A stretch of 64,000 bases of DNA from Modestobacter sp. VKM Ac-2982 (GTDB lineage Bacteria > Actinomycetota > Actinomycetes > Mycobacteriales > Geodermatophilaceae), in assembly GCF_026967935.1 (NCBI RefSeq), contig NZ_JAPVBL010000003.1, positions 124,001 through 188,000 of the forward strand, written 5' to 3'. The position numbers and the translations under genes are program-made. Shown here in pieces: positions 24,833 through 31,959 of this stretch. Numbering within the stretch: position 1 is the stretch's first letter; each line of letters opens with the position of its first letter. Below the pieces are notes generated by a model, which had not been told where the DNA came from, ran no database searches, and worked only from the letters and a program-made list of their open reading frames with translations.

Positions 24833-24858
24833 ACGGTACCTGATACTCTCGGTACCGT
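24833..24858. promoter_or_regulatory. TetR operator overlapping thiolase promoter
   Basis: Perfect 8-bp arms ACGGTACC (24833-24840) and GGTACCGT (24851-24858) flank a 10-bp spacer. The spacer begins TGATACTCT, a full extended -10 (TGnTAnnnT) on the plus strand. A repressor bound here would cover the -10 of the thiolase operon. Confidence 0.72.
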
Positions 24859-24885
24859 TCAGTCCGTCCCGCATCGACTGCCCCC

Positions 24886-24915
24886 GAGGGGCCGAAGTCG
24901 CGACTTTGGCCCCTC
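24886..24915. repeat. 30-bp palindrome in the thiolase leader
   Basis: A near-perfect palindrome centred on TCGCGA (GAGGGGCCGAAG on the left, CTTTGGCCCCTC on the right) with one G-T pair. It lies between the predicted promoter and the thiolase ATG, so it would be a stable leader hairpin. It resembles the hairpin at 13621-13646. Confidence 0.6.
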
Positions 24916-24936
24916 CGGGTGTTCCTGGAGGTCCCC

Positions 24937-26220
24937 ATGGCACCGCAGACCCGGAAGGCCGCGATCGTCGGCGGCAACCGCATCCCGTTCGCCCGCTCCA
25001 ACGGCGCCTACGCCCGGGCGAGCAACCAGGACATGCTCACCGCCACCCTCGACGGGCTCGTCGCCCGCTTCGGGCTGCAGGGTCAGCAGGTGGGCGAGGT
25101 CGTCGCCGGCGCCGTCCTCAAGCACGCCCGCGACTTCAACCTCACCCGGGAGAGCGTGCTGGGCTCCCGGCTGTCGGCCGCGACGCCGGCCTACGACGTC
25201 CAGCAGGCCTGCGGCACCGGCCTGGAGGCGGCCGTCCTGGTCGCCAACAAGATCGCCCTGGGGCAGCTGGAGTCCGGCATCGCCGGGGGCGTCGACACCA
25301 CCTCCGACGCGCCGATGGCGCTGAACGAGGACATGCGGCGGGTGCTGCTGGCGGTCAACAACGCCAAGACGCTGCAGCAGCGGCTCTCCGCGCTGGCGGG
25401 GATCCGGCCCGGGCAGCTGATCCCCGAGGTCCCCCGCAACGCCGAGCCGCGCACCGGCCTGGCGATGGGCGACCACGCAGCCATCACCGCCGCGGAGTGG
25501 GAGATCGGCCGGGAGGAGCAGGACGAGCTCACCGTCCGCTCGCACCACAACCTCGCCGCGGCCTACGACCGTGGCTTCTTCGACGACCTGGTGACGCCGT
25601 TCCTCGGCCTCACCCGCGACCAGAACCTGCGCCCGGACACCTCGGTGGAGAAGCTGGCGAAGCTGAAGCCGGTGTTCGGGCAGGGCGAGGGCGCCACGAT
25701 GACGGCGGGCAACTCGACCCCGCTGACCGACGGTGCCTCCGCCGTCCTGCTCGCCTCCGACGAGTGGGCCGCCGAGCACGACCTGCCGGTGTTGGCCCAC
25801 CTGGTCGACGCGCAGACCGCCGCGGTCGACTACGTGCACGGCGGCGAGGGGCTGCTGATGGCCCCGGCCTACGCGGTGCCGGTGCTGCTGGCCCGCAACG
25901 GGCTGACCCTGCAGGACTTCGACTTCTACGAGGTCCACGAGGCGTTCGCCTCCACGGTGCTCGCGACGCTGAAGGCCTGGGAGAGCCCCGAGTACTGCAA
26001 GGAGAAGCTCGGGCTGGACGCGCCGCTGGGCTCGATCGACCGGGCCAAGCTCAACGTGCACGGCTCCTCGCTGGCCGCCGGGCACCCGTTCGCCGCGACC
26101 GGCGGCCGGATCGTCGCGACGCTGGCCAAGACGCTGCACGAGGCGGGCCCGGGCAAGCGCGGCCTGATCTCCATCTGCGCCGCCGGTGGCCAGGGCGTCG
26201 TCGCGATCCTCGAGTCCTGA
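24937..26220 (+). CDS. Acetyl-CoA acyltransferase (thiolase), FadI/FadA2-like
   Basis: A 427-residue thiolase that cleaves 3-ketoacyl-CoA with CoA (or condenses in reverse). The catalytic set is present: nucleophile Cys in VQQACGTGLE (about residue 91), His in VHEAFAS (about 335), His in GHPFAATGGR (about 382) and Cys in SICAAGGQG (about 413). The pattern matches FadI/trifunctional-type thiolases, as in mycobacterial FadA2. The ATG at 24937 has a GGAGG site and is preferred over an upstream in-frame GTG at 24919. It is followed by fabG and maoC, the order seen for mycobacterial fadA2-fabG4-htdX. Confidence 0.92.
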   Translation: MAPQTRKAAIVGGNRIPFARSNGAYARASNQDMLTATLDGLVARFGLQGQQVGEVVAGAVLKHARDFNLTRESVLGSRLSAATPAYDVQQACGTGLEAAVLVANKIALGQLESGIAGGVDTTSDAPMALNEDMRRVLLAVNNAKTLQQRLSALAGIRPGQLIPEVPRNAEPRTGLAMGDHAAITAAEWEIGREEQDELTVRSHHNLAAAYDRGFFDDLVTPFLGLTRDQNLRPDTSVEKLAKLKPVFGQGEGATMTAGNSTPLTDGASAVLLASDEWAAEHDLPVLAHLVDAQTAAVDYVHGGEGLLMAPAYAVPVLLARNGLTLQDFDFYEVHEAFASTVLATLKAWESPEYCKEKLGLDAPLGSIDRAKLNVHGSSLAAGHPFAATGGRIVATLAKTLHEAGPGKRGLISICAAGGQGVVAILES

Positions 26221-26264
26221 CCCCGCCGTCCGGCCCGTCGGCCGTCCGGGTCAACCCGGTCCAC

Positions 26265-26302
26265 CTGAGGTTGAGCCGTGCCACGTCGCGGCTCAACCTC
26301 AG
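26265..26302. promoter_or_regulatory. Inverted repeat between thiolase and fabG
   Basis: Perfect 14-bp arms, CTGAGGTTGAGCCG and CGGCTCAACCTCAG, with a 10-base loop lie in the 141-bp gap. It could be a terminator, an attenuator or an mRNA-stabilising hairpin that sets thiolase apart from the two downstream genes. No U-tract follows. Confidence 0.6.
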
Positions 26303-26361
26303 ATGAGGCGGCTCGACCCGGGCGAGCGATCCCATCTCCCGCACCACGGAAGGACCCTCAC

Positions 26362-27717
26362 GTGAGCGACTGGTACCGCGACTTCGCCAACTCCGGCGTC
26401 GGCACGACCATCACCAAGCAGCTGGGCCTGCCCCGGCCGGCGGAGCTGCGCCGGTACGAGCCCGGGCAGCCGCTGCTGCCCGGCGCCGCGGTGGTCGGCT
26501 CGGCGGGGGAGGGCCGGCTCCGCGATGAGCTGACCCGGCTGCTGAAGGACGACGGCGTCACCGTCGTCTCCCCGGTCACCGTCGACGGCGGCACCGACGG
26601 TGAGCGACTGGCCGCCGTCCTGCTCGACGCCACCGGGCTGACCGGGCCGACCGACCTGGCCGCCGCGCACGACTTCCTGGCGCCCGCGGTGAAGCGGCTG
26701 GCCCCCAGTGGCCGGGTGCTGGTGCTGGCCGACCCGCCGGCGGGGACGTCCTCCCCGGCCCAGGCCGCCGCCCGGCAGGCGCTGGAGGGGCTGGTCCGGT
26801 CGCTGGCCAAGGAGCTGCGCAGCGGGTCGACGGCGAACCTGGTGCACGTGCCCCTGGGCGCGGAGGCCTCGCTGGCCAGTCCGCTGCGGTTCTTCCTCTC
26901 CGGCCGTTCGGCCTACGTCGACGGCCAGGTGCTCGCCGTCACGACCGCCGAGCTGCCCGACGCCGCGGACGCCGAGCAGCCGCTGGCCGGCAAGGTCGCC
27001 GTGGTGACCGGTGCGGCGCGCGGCATCGGTGCGGCCATCGCCCGGGTGCTGGCCCGGGACGGCGCCCACGTCGTCGCCGTGGACGTGCCGGCGGCCGGCG
27101 AGCAGCTGGCCCAGGTGGCCAACGAGGTCGGCGGGACGGCGGTCGCGCTGGACATCACCGGAGACGACGCCGGCCCGCGGCTCGCTGCCCAGCTGGTGGC
27201 CCGGCACGGCGGGGTGGACGTCGTCGTGCACAACGCCGGCATCACCCGGGACAAGCTGCTGGTCAACATGGACGCCGCCCGCTGGAACTCGGTGATGGCG
27301 GTGAACCTGCAGGCGCAGCTGGACATCACCCAGGCGCTGCTGGACACCGAGGGAGCGCTCAAGCCCGACGCCCGGGTGGTCAGCGTGAGCTCGCAGTCCG
27401 GGATCGCCGGCAACCGTGGGCAGACCAACTACGCGGCGTCCAAGGCCGGGGTCATCGGCATGGTGCGCAGCTGGGCGCCGGAGTTCGCCGAGCGCGGGGC
27501 CACGATCAACGCCGTCGCACCGGGCTTCATCGTCACCGAGATGACCGCGAAGATGCCGCTGGGCACCCGCGAGGTCGGCTCCCGGCTCAACTCGCTGCAG
27601 CAGGGCGGGCTGCCGGTCGACGTCGCCGAGACGATCGCCTGGCTGGCCCAGCCGGGCAGCGCCGGGGTCAACGGCCAGGTCGTCCGGGTCTGCGGCCAGT
27701 CGCTGCTGGGGGCCTGA
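26362..27717 (+). CDS. fabG4: High-molecular-weight 3-oxoacyl-ACP/CoA reductase (FabG4-like)
   Basis: A 451-residue protein of the large FabG type (mycobacterial FabG4 is 454). It has an N-terminal flavodoxin-like half (residues about 1-205) and a C-terminal short-chain dehydrogenase half. The latter has the cofactor loop VTGAARGIGAA (about 215), VVHNAGITRDK, the catalytic Ser region SVSSQSG and YAASKAG (Tyr/Lys, about 357). It starts with MSDWYRDF as FabG4 proteins do. The reaction is reduction of 3-oxoacyl thioesters, usually with NADH in this subfamily. The GTG at 26362 follows GGAAGGA. The downstream MaoC gene starts two bases past its stop, so they are coupled. Confidence 0.9.
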   Translation: MSDWYRDFANSGVGTTITKQLGLPRPAELRRYEPGQPLLPGAAVVGSAGEGRLRDELTRLLKDDGVTVVSPVTVDGGTDGERLAAVLLDATGLTGPTDLAAAHDFLAPAVKRLAPSGRVLVLADPPAGTSSPAQAAARQALEGLVRSLAKELRSGSTANLVHVPLGAEASLASPLRFFLSGRSAYVDGQVLAVTTAELPDAADAEQPLAGKVAVVTGAARGIGAAIARVLARDGAHVVAVDVPAAGEQLAQVANEVGGTAVALDITGDDAGPRLAAQLVARHGGVDVVVHNAGITRDKLLVNMDAARWNSVMAVNLQAQLDITQALLDTEGALKPDARVVSVSSQSGIAGNRGQTNYAASKAGVIGMVRSWAPEFAERGATINAVAPGFIVTEMTAKMPLGTREVGSRLNSLQQGGLPVDVAETIAWLAQPGSAGVNGQVVRVCGQSLLGA

Positions 27718-27718
27718 C

Positions 27719-28573
27719 GTGACGCGCACCGTGCTCGACGCCCCGCCGGCGCTGCCGGCCCTGTTCGCCCGGGCCGCGCTGACCGCGCGTGGCCGGGGCG
27801 GCGACCTGCCCGACACCCGGCTGGCCCGGCTCGGCGTCGAGGTCGACCCGGCGCACCTGGCGGACTACGCCCGGGTCTGCCGGTTCCCGCTCGCCGACAG
27901 CCTGCCGGTGACCTACCCGCACCTGCTCGCCTTCCCGTTGCAGGTGGCGCTGATGACCGACCGGGCGTTCCCGCTCGCGCTGCCCGGTCTCGTGCACGTG
28001 CGCAACCAGATCGACCAGCTGGCGCCGATCGGCATCGGCGCGGCGCTGGACGTCGAGGTGTGGGCCGAGCGGTTCGCCGGGCACGTGCGCGGAGCGACCG
28101 TCGACCTCTGCGCCACCGTCTCCGCCGGGGGTGCGGAGGTCTGGCGCAGCCGGTCCACGTACCTGGCCCGCGGGGCGACGGCGCCCGACGGCGCACCGGA
28201 CGCCGACGTCTCGGTGTCGGTGGGGGAGCTGAAGCGCGTCAACGCCCAGTGGCAGGTGCCCGCCGACACCGGTCGCCGCTATGCGGCGGTCTCCGGCGAC
28301 GTGAACCCGATCCACCTCTCCGGGGTCACCGCCAAGGCATTCGGCTTCAAGCGGGCGATCGCGCACGGCATGTGGGTCACGAGCCGCACGCTGGCGGCGC
28401 TGGCCGGCCGGCTGCCCGAGGCGCTGTCGGTGGACGTGGCGTTCCGCAAGCCGCTGCTGCTCCCGGCGACGGTCACGCTGTCGACCGAGCAGGCCGGGGG
28501 CGGCTGGGACGTCGCCGTCCGCAACGCGACGGCGGGCACCGAGCACCTGCTGGGGACGATCCGTCCGTCCTGA
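27719..28573 (+). CDS. MaoC-family 3-hydroxyacyl-thioester dehydratase (HtdX-like)
   Basis: A 284-residue double-hotdog hydratase/dehydratase acting on 3-hydroxyacyl or trans-2-enoyl thioesters. The hydratase-2 motif is in the C-terminal hotdog: YAAVSGDVNPIHLS then GFKRAIAHGMW (about residues 187-217), with Asp and His catalytic. The N-terminal hotdog lacks it, as usual. Length and context match mycobacterial HtdX (Rv0241c), which also follows fabG4. With the thiolase and reductase this makes a three-step module for fatty-acyl elongation or degradation. It starts at GTG 27719. Confidence 0.88.
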   Translation: MTRTVLDAPPALPALFARAALTARGRGGDLPDTRLARLGVEVDPAHLADYARVCRFPLADSLPVTYPHLLAFPLQVALMTDRAFPLALPGLVHVRNQIDQLAPIGIGAALDVEVWAERFAGHVRGATVDLCATVSAGGAEVWRSRSTYLARGATAPDGAPDADVSVSVGELKRVNAQWQVPADTGRRYAAVSGDVNPIHLSGVTAKAFGFKRAIAHGMWVTSRTLAALAGRLPEALSVDVAFRKPLLLPATVTLSTEQAGGGWDVAVRNATAGTEHLLGTIRPS

Positions 28574-28626
28574 GCTCCCGCGCGGCGCACGGTGACGGGG
28601 CGTTGCTCACCTAGCATCGCACCGTC

Positions 28627-29508
28627 ATGGACACGCAGCCGATGCAGCAGGTGAGCCCCGGCCGCGCGATGCCCCTCCTGTCGGAGGAGCCCGACCGGGA
28701 CCCGGGCTTCCTGTCGGATCAGCTCACCCGGGAGCCGGACCCCCCGCCGGTGGAGCGCACGCGGGAGCCCGTCTGGCGGCTGCTGACCCGTGGCGCCGGC
28801 GAGCTGATGGTGACGGCGGGGCTGGTCCTGCTGCTGTTCGTCGTCTACGAGGTCTACGTCACCGACCTGCTCAACGACCGCCGGCAGGAGCAGCTGACCG
28901 AGGAGATCCGCGACGTCTGGGCGGACGCCCCGGAGCCCACGGCCGTGCTCCCGGTGCTGGTCGAGCCGGCGGCCGGCGAGCCGCTCGCGGTGCTGCGCAT
29001 CCCGCGGCTGGGCGAGGACTACCAGCAGGTCGTCCTGCAGGGCACCGACGAGGCGCAGCTGTCCCAGGGGCCGGGCCACTACGCCGGGACGGCGATGCCC
29101 GGGCAGCCCGGCAACCTGGCCATGGCCGGGCACCGGGTGGGCAAGGGCTCGCCGTTCATGGACCTCGACCAGCTCCGGCCGGGCGACCCGATCGTGGTGG
29201 AGACCGCGGACGCGTGGTTCGTGTACCGGGTGCTCGGCGACCCGGCCACCGGCGACTTCGCCACCGATCCCAGCGGGATCCCCGGCCAGCAGATCGTCCG
29301 GCCGTCCGACGTCGACGTCATCGCCCCCACGCCGGGCACGGCCGGTGCGGCGCCGTCGGGCACGTACCTGACGCTGACCACCTGCCACCCGAAGTACTCC
29401 GCGCGGCAGCGCCTGATCGTGCACGCCGGCCTGGACGGCGCCCCGGTCGCCAAGGTGGATGCGCCCGACGGCCCGCCGGCCCTGCTCGAGGGCGGAGAGG
29501 ACTCCTGA
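28627..29508 (+). CDS. srtE: Class E sortase
   Basis: A 293-residue membrane-anchored transpeptidase that attaches surface proteins to peptidoglycan. It has a cytoplasmic N-terminal tail, one TM helix (about 57-79), then the sortase barrel. Catalytic His lies in MAGHRVG (about 168), Cys in TLTTCHP (about 253) and Arg in SARQRL (about 261). The TLTTC signature is typical of actinobacterial class E sortases, which recognise LAXTG. A fitting substrate with a C-terminal LAFTG lies 12 kb away at 40711. A TAGCAT box ten bases before the ATG suggests a very short leader. The next small gene overlaps its stop. Confidence 0.92.
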   Translation: MDTQPMQQVSPGRAMPLLSEEPDRDPGFLSDQLTREPDPPPVERTREPVWRLLTRGAGELMVTAGLVLLLFVVYEVYVTDLLNDRRQEQLTEEIRDVWADAPEPTAVLPVLVEPAAGEPLAVLRIPRLGEDYQQVVLQGTDEAQLSQGPGHYAGTAMPGQPGNLAMAGHRVGKGSPFMDLDQLRPGDPIVVETADAWFVYRVLGDPATGDFATDPSGIPGQQIVRPSDVDVIAPTPGTAGAAPSGTYLTLTTCHPKYSARQRLIVHAGLDGAPVAKVDAPDGPPALLEGGEDS

Positions 29509-29666
29509 TGTACGGCTGGATCTGGCGGACCCTCCCGGGCGGCCGGACGAGCAAGGCGCTGCTCTCCCTGCTGCTGGCGCTCGCCGTCTGCGCGCTGCTG
29601 CTGCTCGTCGTCTTCCCGTGGGTCGAGCCGATGCTCCCGTTCAACGACGTGACCATCGACCGGTGA
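29508..29666 (+). CDS. Small single-pass membrane protein linked to sortase
   Basis: A 52-residue protein with one TM segment (about residues 18-37, Leu/Ala-rich) and a short outer tail ending PFNDVTIDR. The ATG overlaps the sortase stop (TGATG), so translation is coupled. The function is unknown. Small membrane proteins next to class E sortases recur in actinobacteria, so a role in sortase localisation or stability is plausible. Its coding status rests on coupling and a clean TM pattern. Confidence 0.72.
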   Translation: MYGWIWRTLPGGRTSKALLSLLLALAVCALLLLVVFPWVEPMLPFNDVTIDR

Positions 29667-29704
29667 GCCACCCGGCGGGGTGACGCCCCCCGCGCCGTCC
29701 CGGG

Positions 29705-30763
29705 TCAGGCCAGCGCGGCCAGCACCGCGTCCAGCACCCGGTCGGGGCCGAAGCGGACCACGTCGTCGGCGACCAGGCCGGTCTCCGCCTCGGCGGCCGC
29801 GACGGCGCCCCGCGCGTCCTCGTCGGAGAGCCCGGCGGTGTTCAGCGCGACCGCGACGACCGGTGACGGCCGCACCCAGCCGGCCGCCTGCTCGTAGCCG
29901 CGGACGATCCCGGCCAGCGGCGGCAAGGCCGTCTGCGGGTAGTCGGCGATCTCGGTGCGCCCGGCCCGGTGGCAGAGCACCAGCGCGTCGGCCGACGCGC
30001 CGTGCAGCAGGCCGAGGGTGACCCCGGAGTAGGCCGGGTGGTAGATCGAGCCCTGCCCCTCCAGCCAGAGCAGGTCCCCGCGGGTGGCGCCCTCGCGGAC
30101 CAGCCGGTCGGCGGCGCCGGCGACGTAGTCCGACACCACCGAGTCCACCGCGATGCCCCAACCGGAGATGGCCACCCCGGTCTGGCCGGTGGCCACGAAG
30201 ACCGAGGCCAGCGCCCGGGCCCGGGCGGCGCGGTCCAGCTCCAGGACGACGCTCATCTTGCCGATCGCGCAGTCCGAGCCCACGGTGTGCACCACCCGGG
30301 CGGGCACCGGCTCGCCGGCGGGCACGTCCAGGTCGTCCGGGGCCGCCCGCAGGTCGCGGATCTGCGCCCCGTGCTCGGCGGCGAGGGCGGCGAGCGTGGG
30401 ATCGGTGCGCAGGTCGGTGTGCAGCCCGGCCTCGACGTCCATGCCCAGCCGCAGGGCCTCGGCCAGCAAGGCGTGCCACGCCGGGGTCAGCCGGCCGCCC
30501 AGCGGGGCGACCCCCAGCAGCACGGTGGTGGCCCCGAGCGCGGCTGCCGCCGCCAGGTCGGGGACGACGGGGGCCGGGTGGTCGCAGAACGGGACGACGT
30601 CGACCGCCCGGCGTCCGGCGTGCACCTCGTCGACGACGCAGACCACCTCGCGCGGGCCGTAGCGGAGCACCCCGTGGGCGGTCTTGGCGTAGGACTCGGC
30701 GAGCTGGCCGGCGCTGAGCACGGCCAGCCGCTCGGTGCTCATCGGGCCTCCGCTGGTGCTCAT
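29705..30763 (-). CDS. dgcN: DUF1611 protein, probable D-glutamate N-acetyltransferase DgcN
   Basis: A 352-residue DUF1611 protein. A nucleotide-binding-like loop GSDCAIGKM lies near residue 161 and an acidic LLWLEGQGSIYHPAYSG segment near residue 235. DUF1611 proteins paired with a dipeptide-epimerase-like enzyme have been characterised as DgcN, which acetylates D-glutamate before DgcA racemises it to N-acetyl-L-glutamate; I assign this by family and gene pairing. The ATG at 30763 overlaps the dgcA stop (ATGA). A second ATG with its own GGAGG lies seven codons in (30742), created by a 21-bp duplication. The stop is 36 bases past the convergent small membrane protein. Confidence 0.78.
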   Translation of the reverse strand: MSTSGGPMSTERLAVLSAGQLAESYAKTAHGVLRYGPREVVCVVDEVHAGRRAVDVVPFCDHPAPVVPDLAAAAALGATTVLLGVAPLGGRLTPAWHALLAEALRLGMDVEAGLHTDLRTDPTLAALAAEHGAQIRDLRAAPDDLDVPAGEPVPARVVHTVGSDCAIGKMSVVLELDRAARARALASVFVATGQTGVAISGWGIAVDSVVSDYVAGAADRLVREGATRGDLLWLEGQGSIYHPAYSGVTLGLLHGASADALVLCHRAGRTEIADYPQTALPPLAGIVRGYEQAAGWVRPSPVVAVALNTAGLSDEDARGAVAAAEAETGLVADDVVRFGPDRVLDAVLAALA

Positions 30764-30774
30764 CGGGCCTCCGC
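30734..30774 (-). repeat. 21-bp duplication of ribosome-binding site plus start codon
   Basis: GGTGCTCATCGGGCCTCCGC occurs twice with a period of 21 bp (30734-30753 and 30755-30774). Read on the minus strand, each copy is GCGGAGGCCCGATGAGCACC, that is a ribosome-binding site followed by ATG. dgcN therefore has two in-frame starts. Confidence 0.85.
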
Positions 30775-31794
30775 CGGGGTGAGGCCGAACCCGGGTGCGT
30801 CGGGCAGCACGACCCGGCCGGCCGAGAACCCGAGCCCGGTGAACGGCTCGTCGGCGATCAGCAGGTGCCCGTCCAGGTCCACGAGGTCGGCCAGCGGGCC
30901 GAGCTGGGCGGCCTGGGCGATGCCGAGCTGGGACTCGATCATGCAGCCGAGCATGACCCGCAACCCCAGCGCCGCGGCGGCGTGCACCATCCGGTGGGCC
31001 TCCCGGATCCCGCCGCACTTCGCCAGCTTCACCACGATCCCGTCCGCGAGGCCCGCGGCCGGGGCGACCGAGCCGAGGTCGGTGCAGCTCTCGTCGAGGA
31101 AGACCGGCAGCCGGTCGGGGAGCTCCCGGTAGCGGGCGTAGGCGTCCAGGTCGGCGCGCGGGAAGGGCTGCTCGATCATCTCCACGCCCAGCTGCCGCAG
31201 CTGCGGCAGCAGCTCACGGACGCCGTCCAGCGTCCAGCCCTCGTTGCCGTCGACCCGCAGCCGCGCCGGGGAGACCTCCCGGATCGCGGCCAGCCGCGCC
31301 AGGTCGTCCGGACCGCCGACCTTGACCTTGTAGACCTCGAAGCCCGGCGCCCGGCGCACCCGGTCGACGGTCTCCTCGACCGTGGAGATGCCGATCGTGA
31401 AGCTGGTCGGGGGCTGGACGCCGTCCAGGCCGAGCATCCGCCACACCGGCAGCCCGGCGTGCCGGCCGGCCCAGTCGTGCGCCGCGCCGTCCAGCGCCAT
31501 CTTCGCGCCCTGCGGGCCGTCCCAGGCGCGGAGCCGGCGGGCGATCCCCTCCAGGTCCCGTAGGTCGTGCCCGAGCAGCTCCGCGCCGTGGTCCTGCACC
31601 GCCGTCGCCATGCCGGCCACCGACTCGCCCGCGTAGGCGACCGGGGCACCCTCGCCGTGGCCGGTCACGCCGCCGGCCTCGACCCGGACGACGAGTACCT
31701 CCTCGGTGTCGGTCGAGGAGCGGGCGATGGTGAAGGTGTCCCGCAGGCGCAGCTCCTGGGGCCAGCAGGTCACGGCCACGGTGTCGCGGACCAT
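30760..31794 (-). CDS. dgcA: Dipeptide-epimerase family racemase, probable N-acetyl-D-Glu racemase DgcA
   Basis: A 344-residue enolase-superfamily enzyme of the muconate-lactonising/dipeptide-epimerase branch. The active-site set is complete: KVKVGG (K-x-K, about 154), RVDGNEGW (Asp), MIEQPFP (Glu), LDESCTD (Asp) and VVKLAKCGG (Lys). Older annotation would be L-Ala-D/L-Glu epimerase; with the adjacent DUF1611 gene, N-acetyl-D-glutamate racemase (DgcA) is the better guess. I prefer the ATG at 31794, because GAGGAG lies eight bases upstream; 31800 is an alternative. It is the first gene of the operon and divergent from a membrane transporter across 165 bp. Confidence 0.82.
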   Translation of the reverse strand: MVRDTVAVTCWPQELRLRDTFTIARSSTDTEEVLVVRVEAGGVTGHGEGAPVAYAGESVAGMATAVQDHGAELLGHDLRDLEGIARRLRAWDGPQGAKMALDGAAHDWAGRHAGLPVWRMLGLDGVQPPTSFTIGISTVEETVDRVRRAPGFEVYKVKVGGPDDLARLAAIREVSPARLRVDGNEGWTLDGVRELLPQLRQLGVEMIEQPFPRADLDAYARYRELPDRLPVFLDESCTDLGSVAPAAGLADGIVVKLAKCGGIREAHRMVHAAAALGLRVMLGCMIESQLGIAQAAQLGPLADLVDLDGHLLIADEPFTGLGFSAGRVVLPDAPGFGLTPAEAR

Positions 31795-31959
31795 CGGCAT
31801 CGCTCCTCGTCGGCGGACTGCTCCGGGCGGCGGACCCCCACCCTGGCCGTGCGATCGGGGCTTGGCAAACCTGGTCTCGGACGGGCCGGCGTGGCAGGGT
31901 CGTCCCCCCACCGGAACGAGACAGGTCCCGAACTGCGTCGAGTCGAGCAGGTGAGCCGC

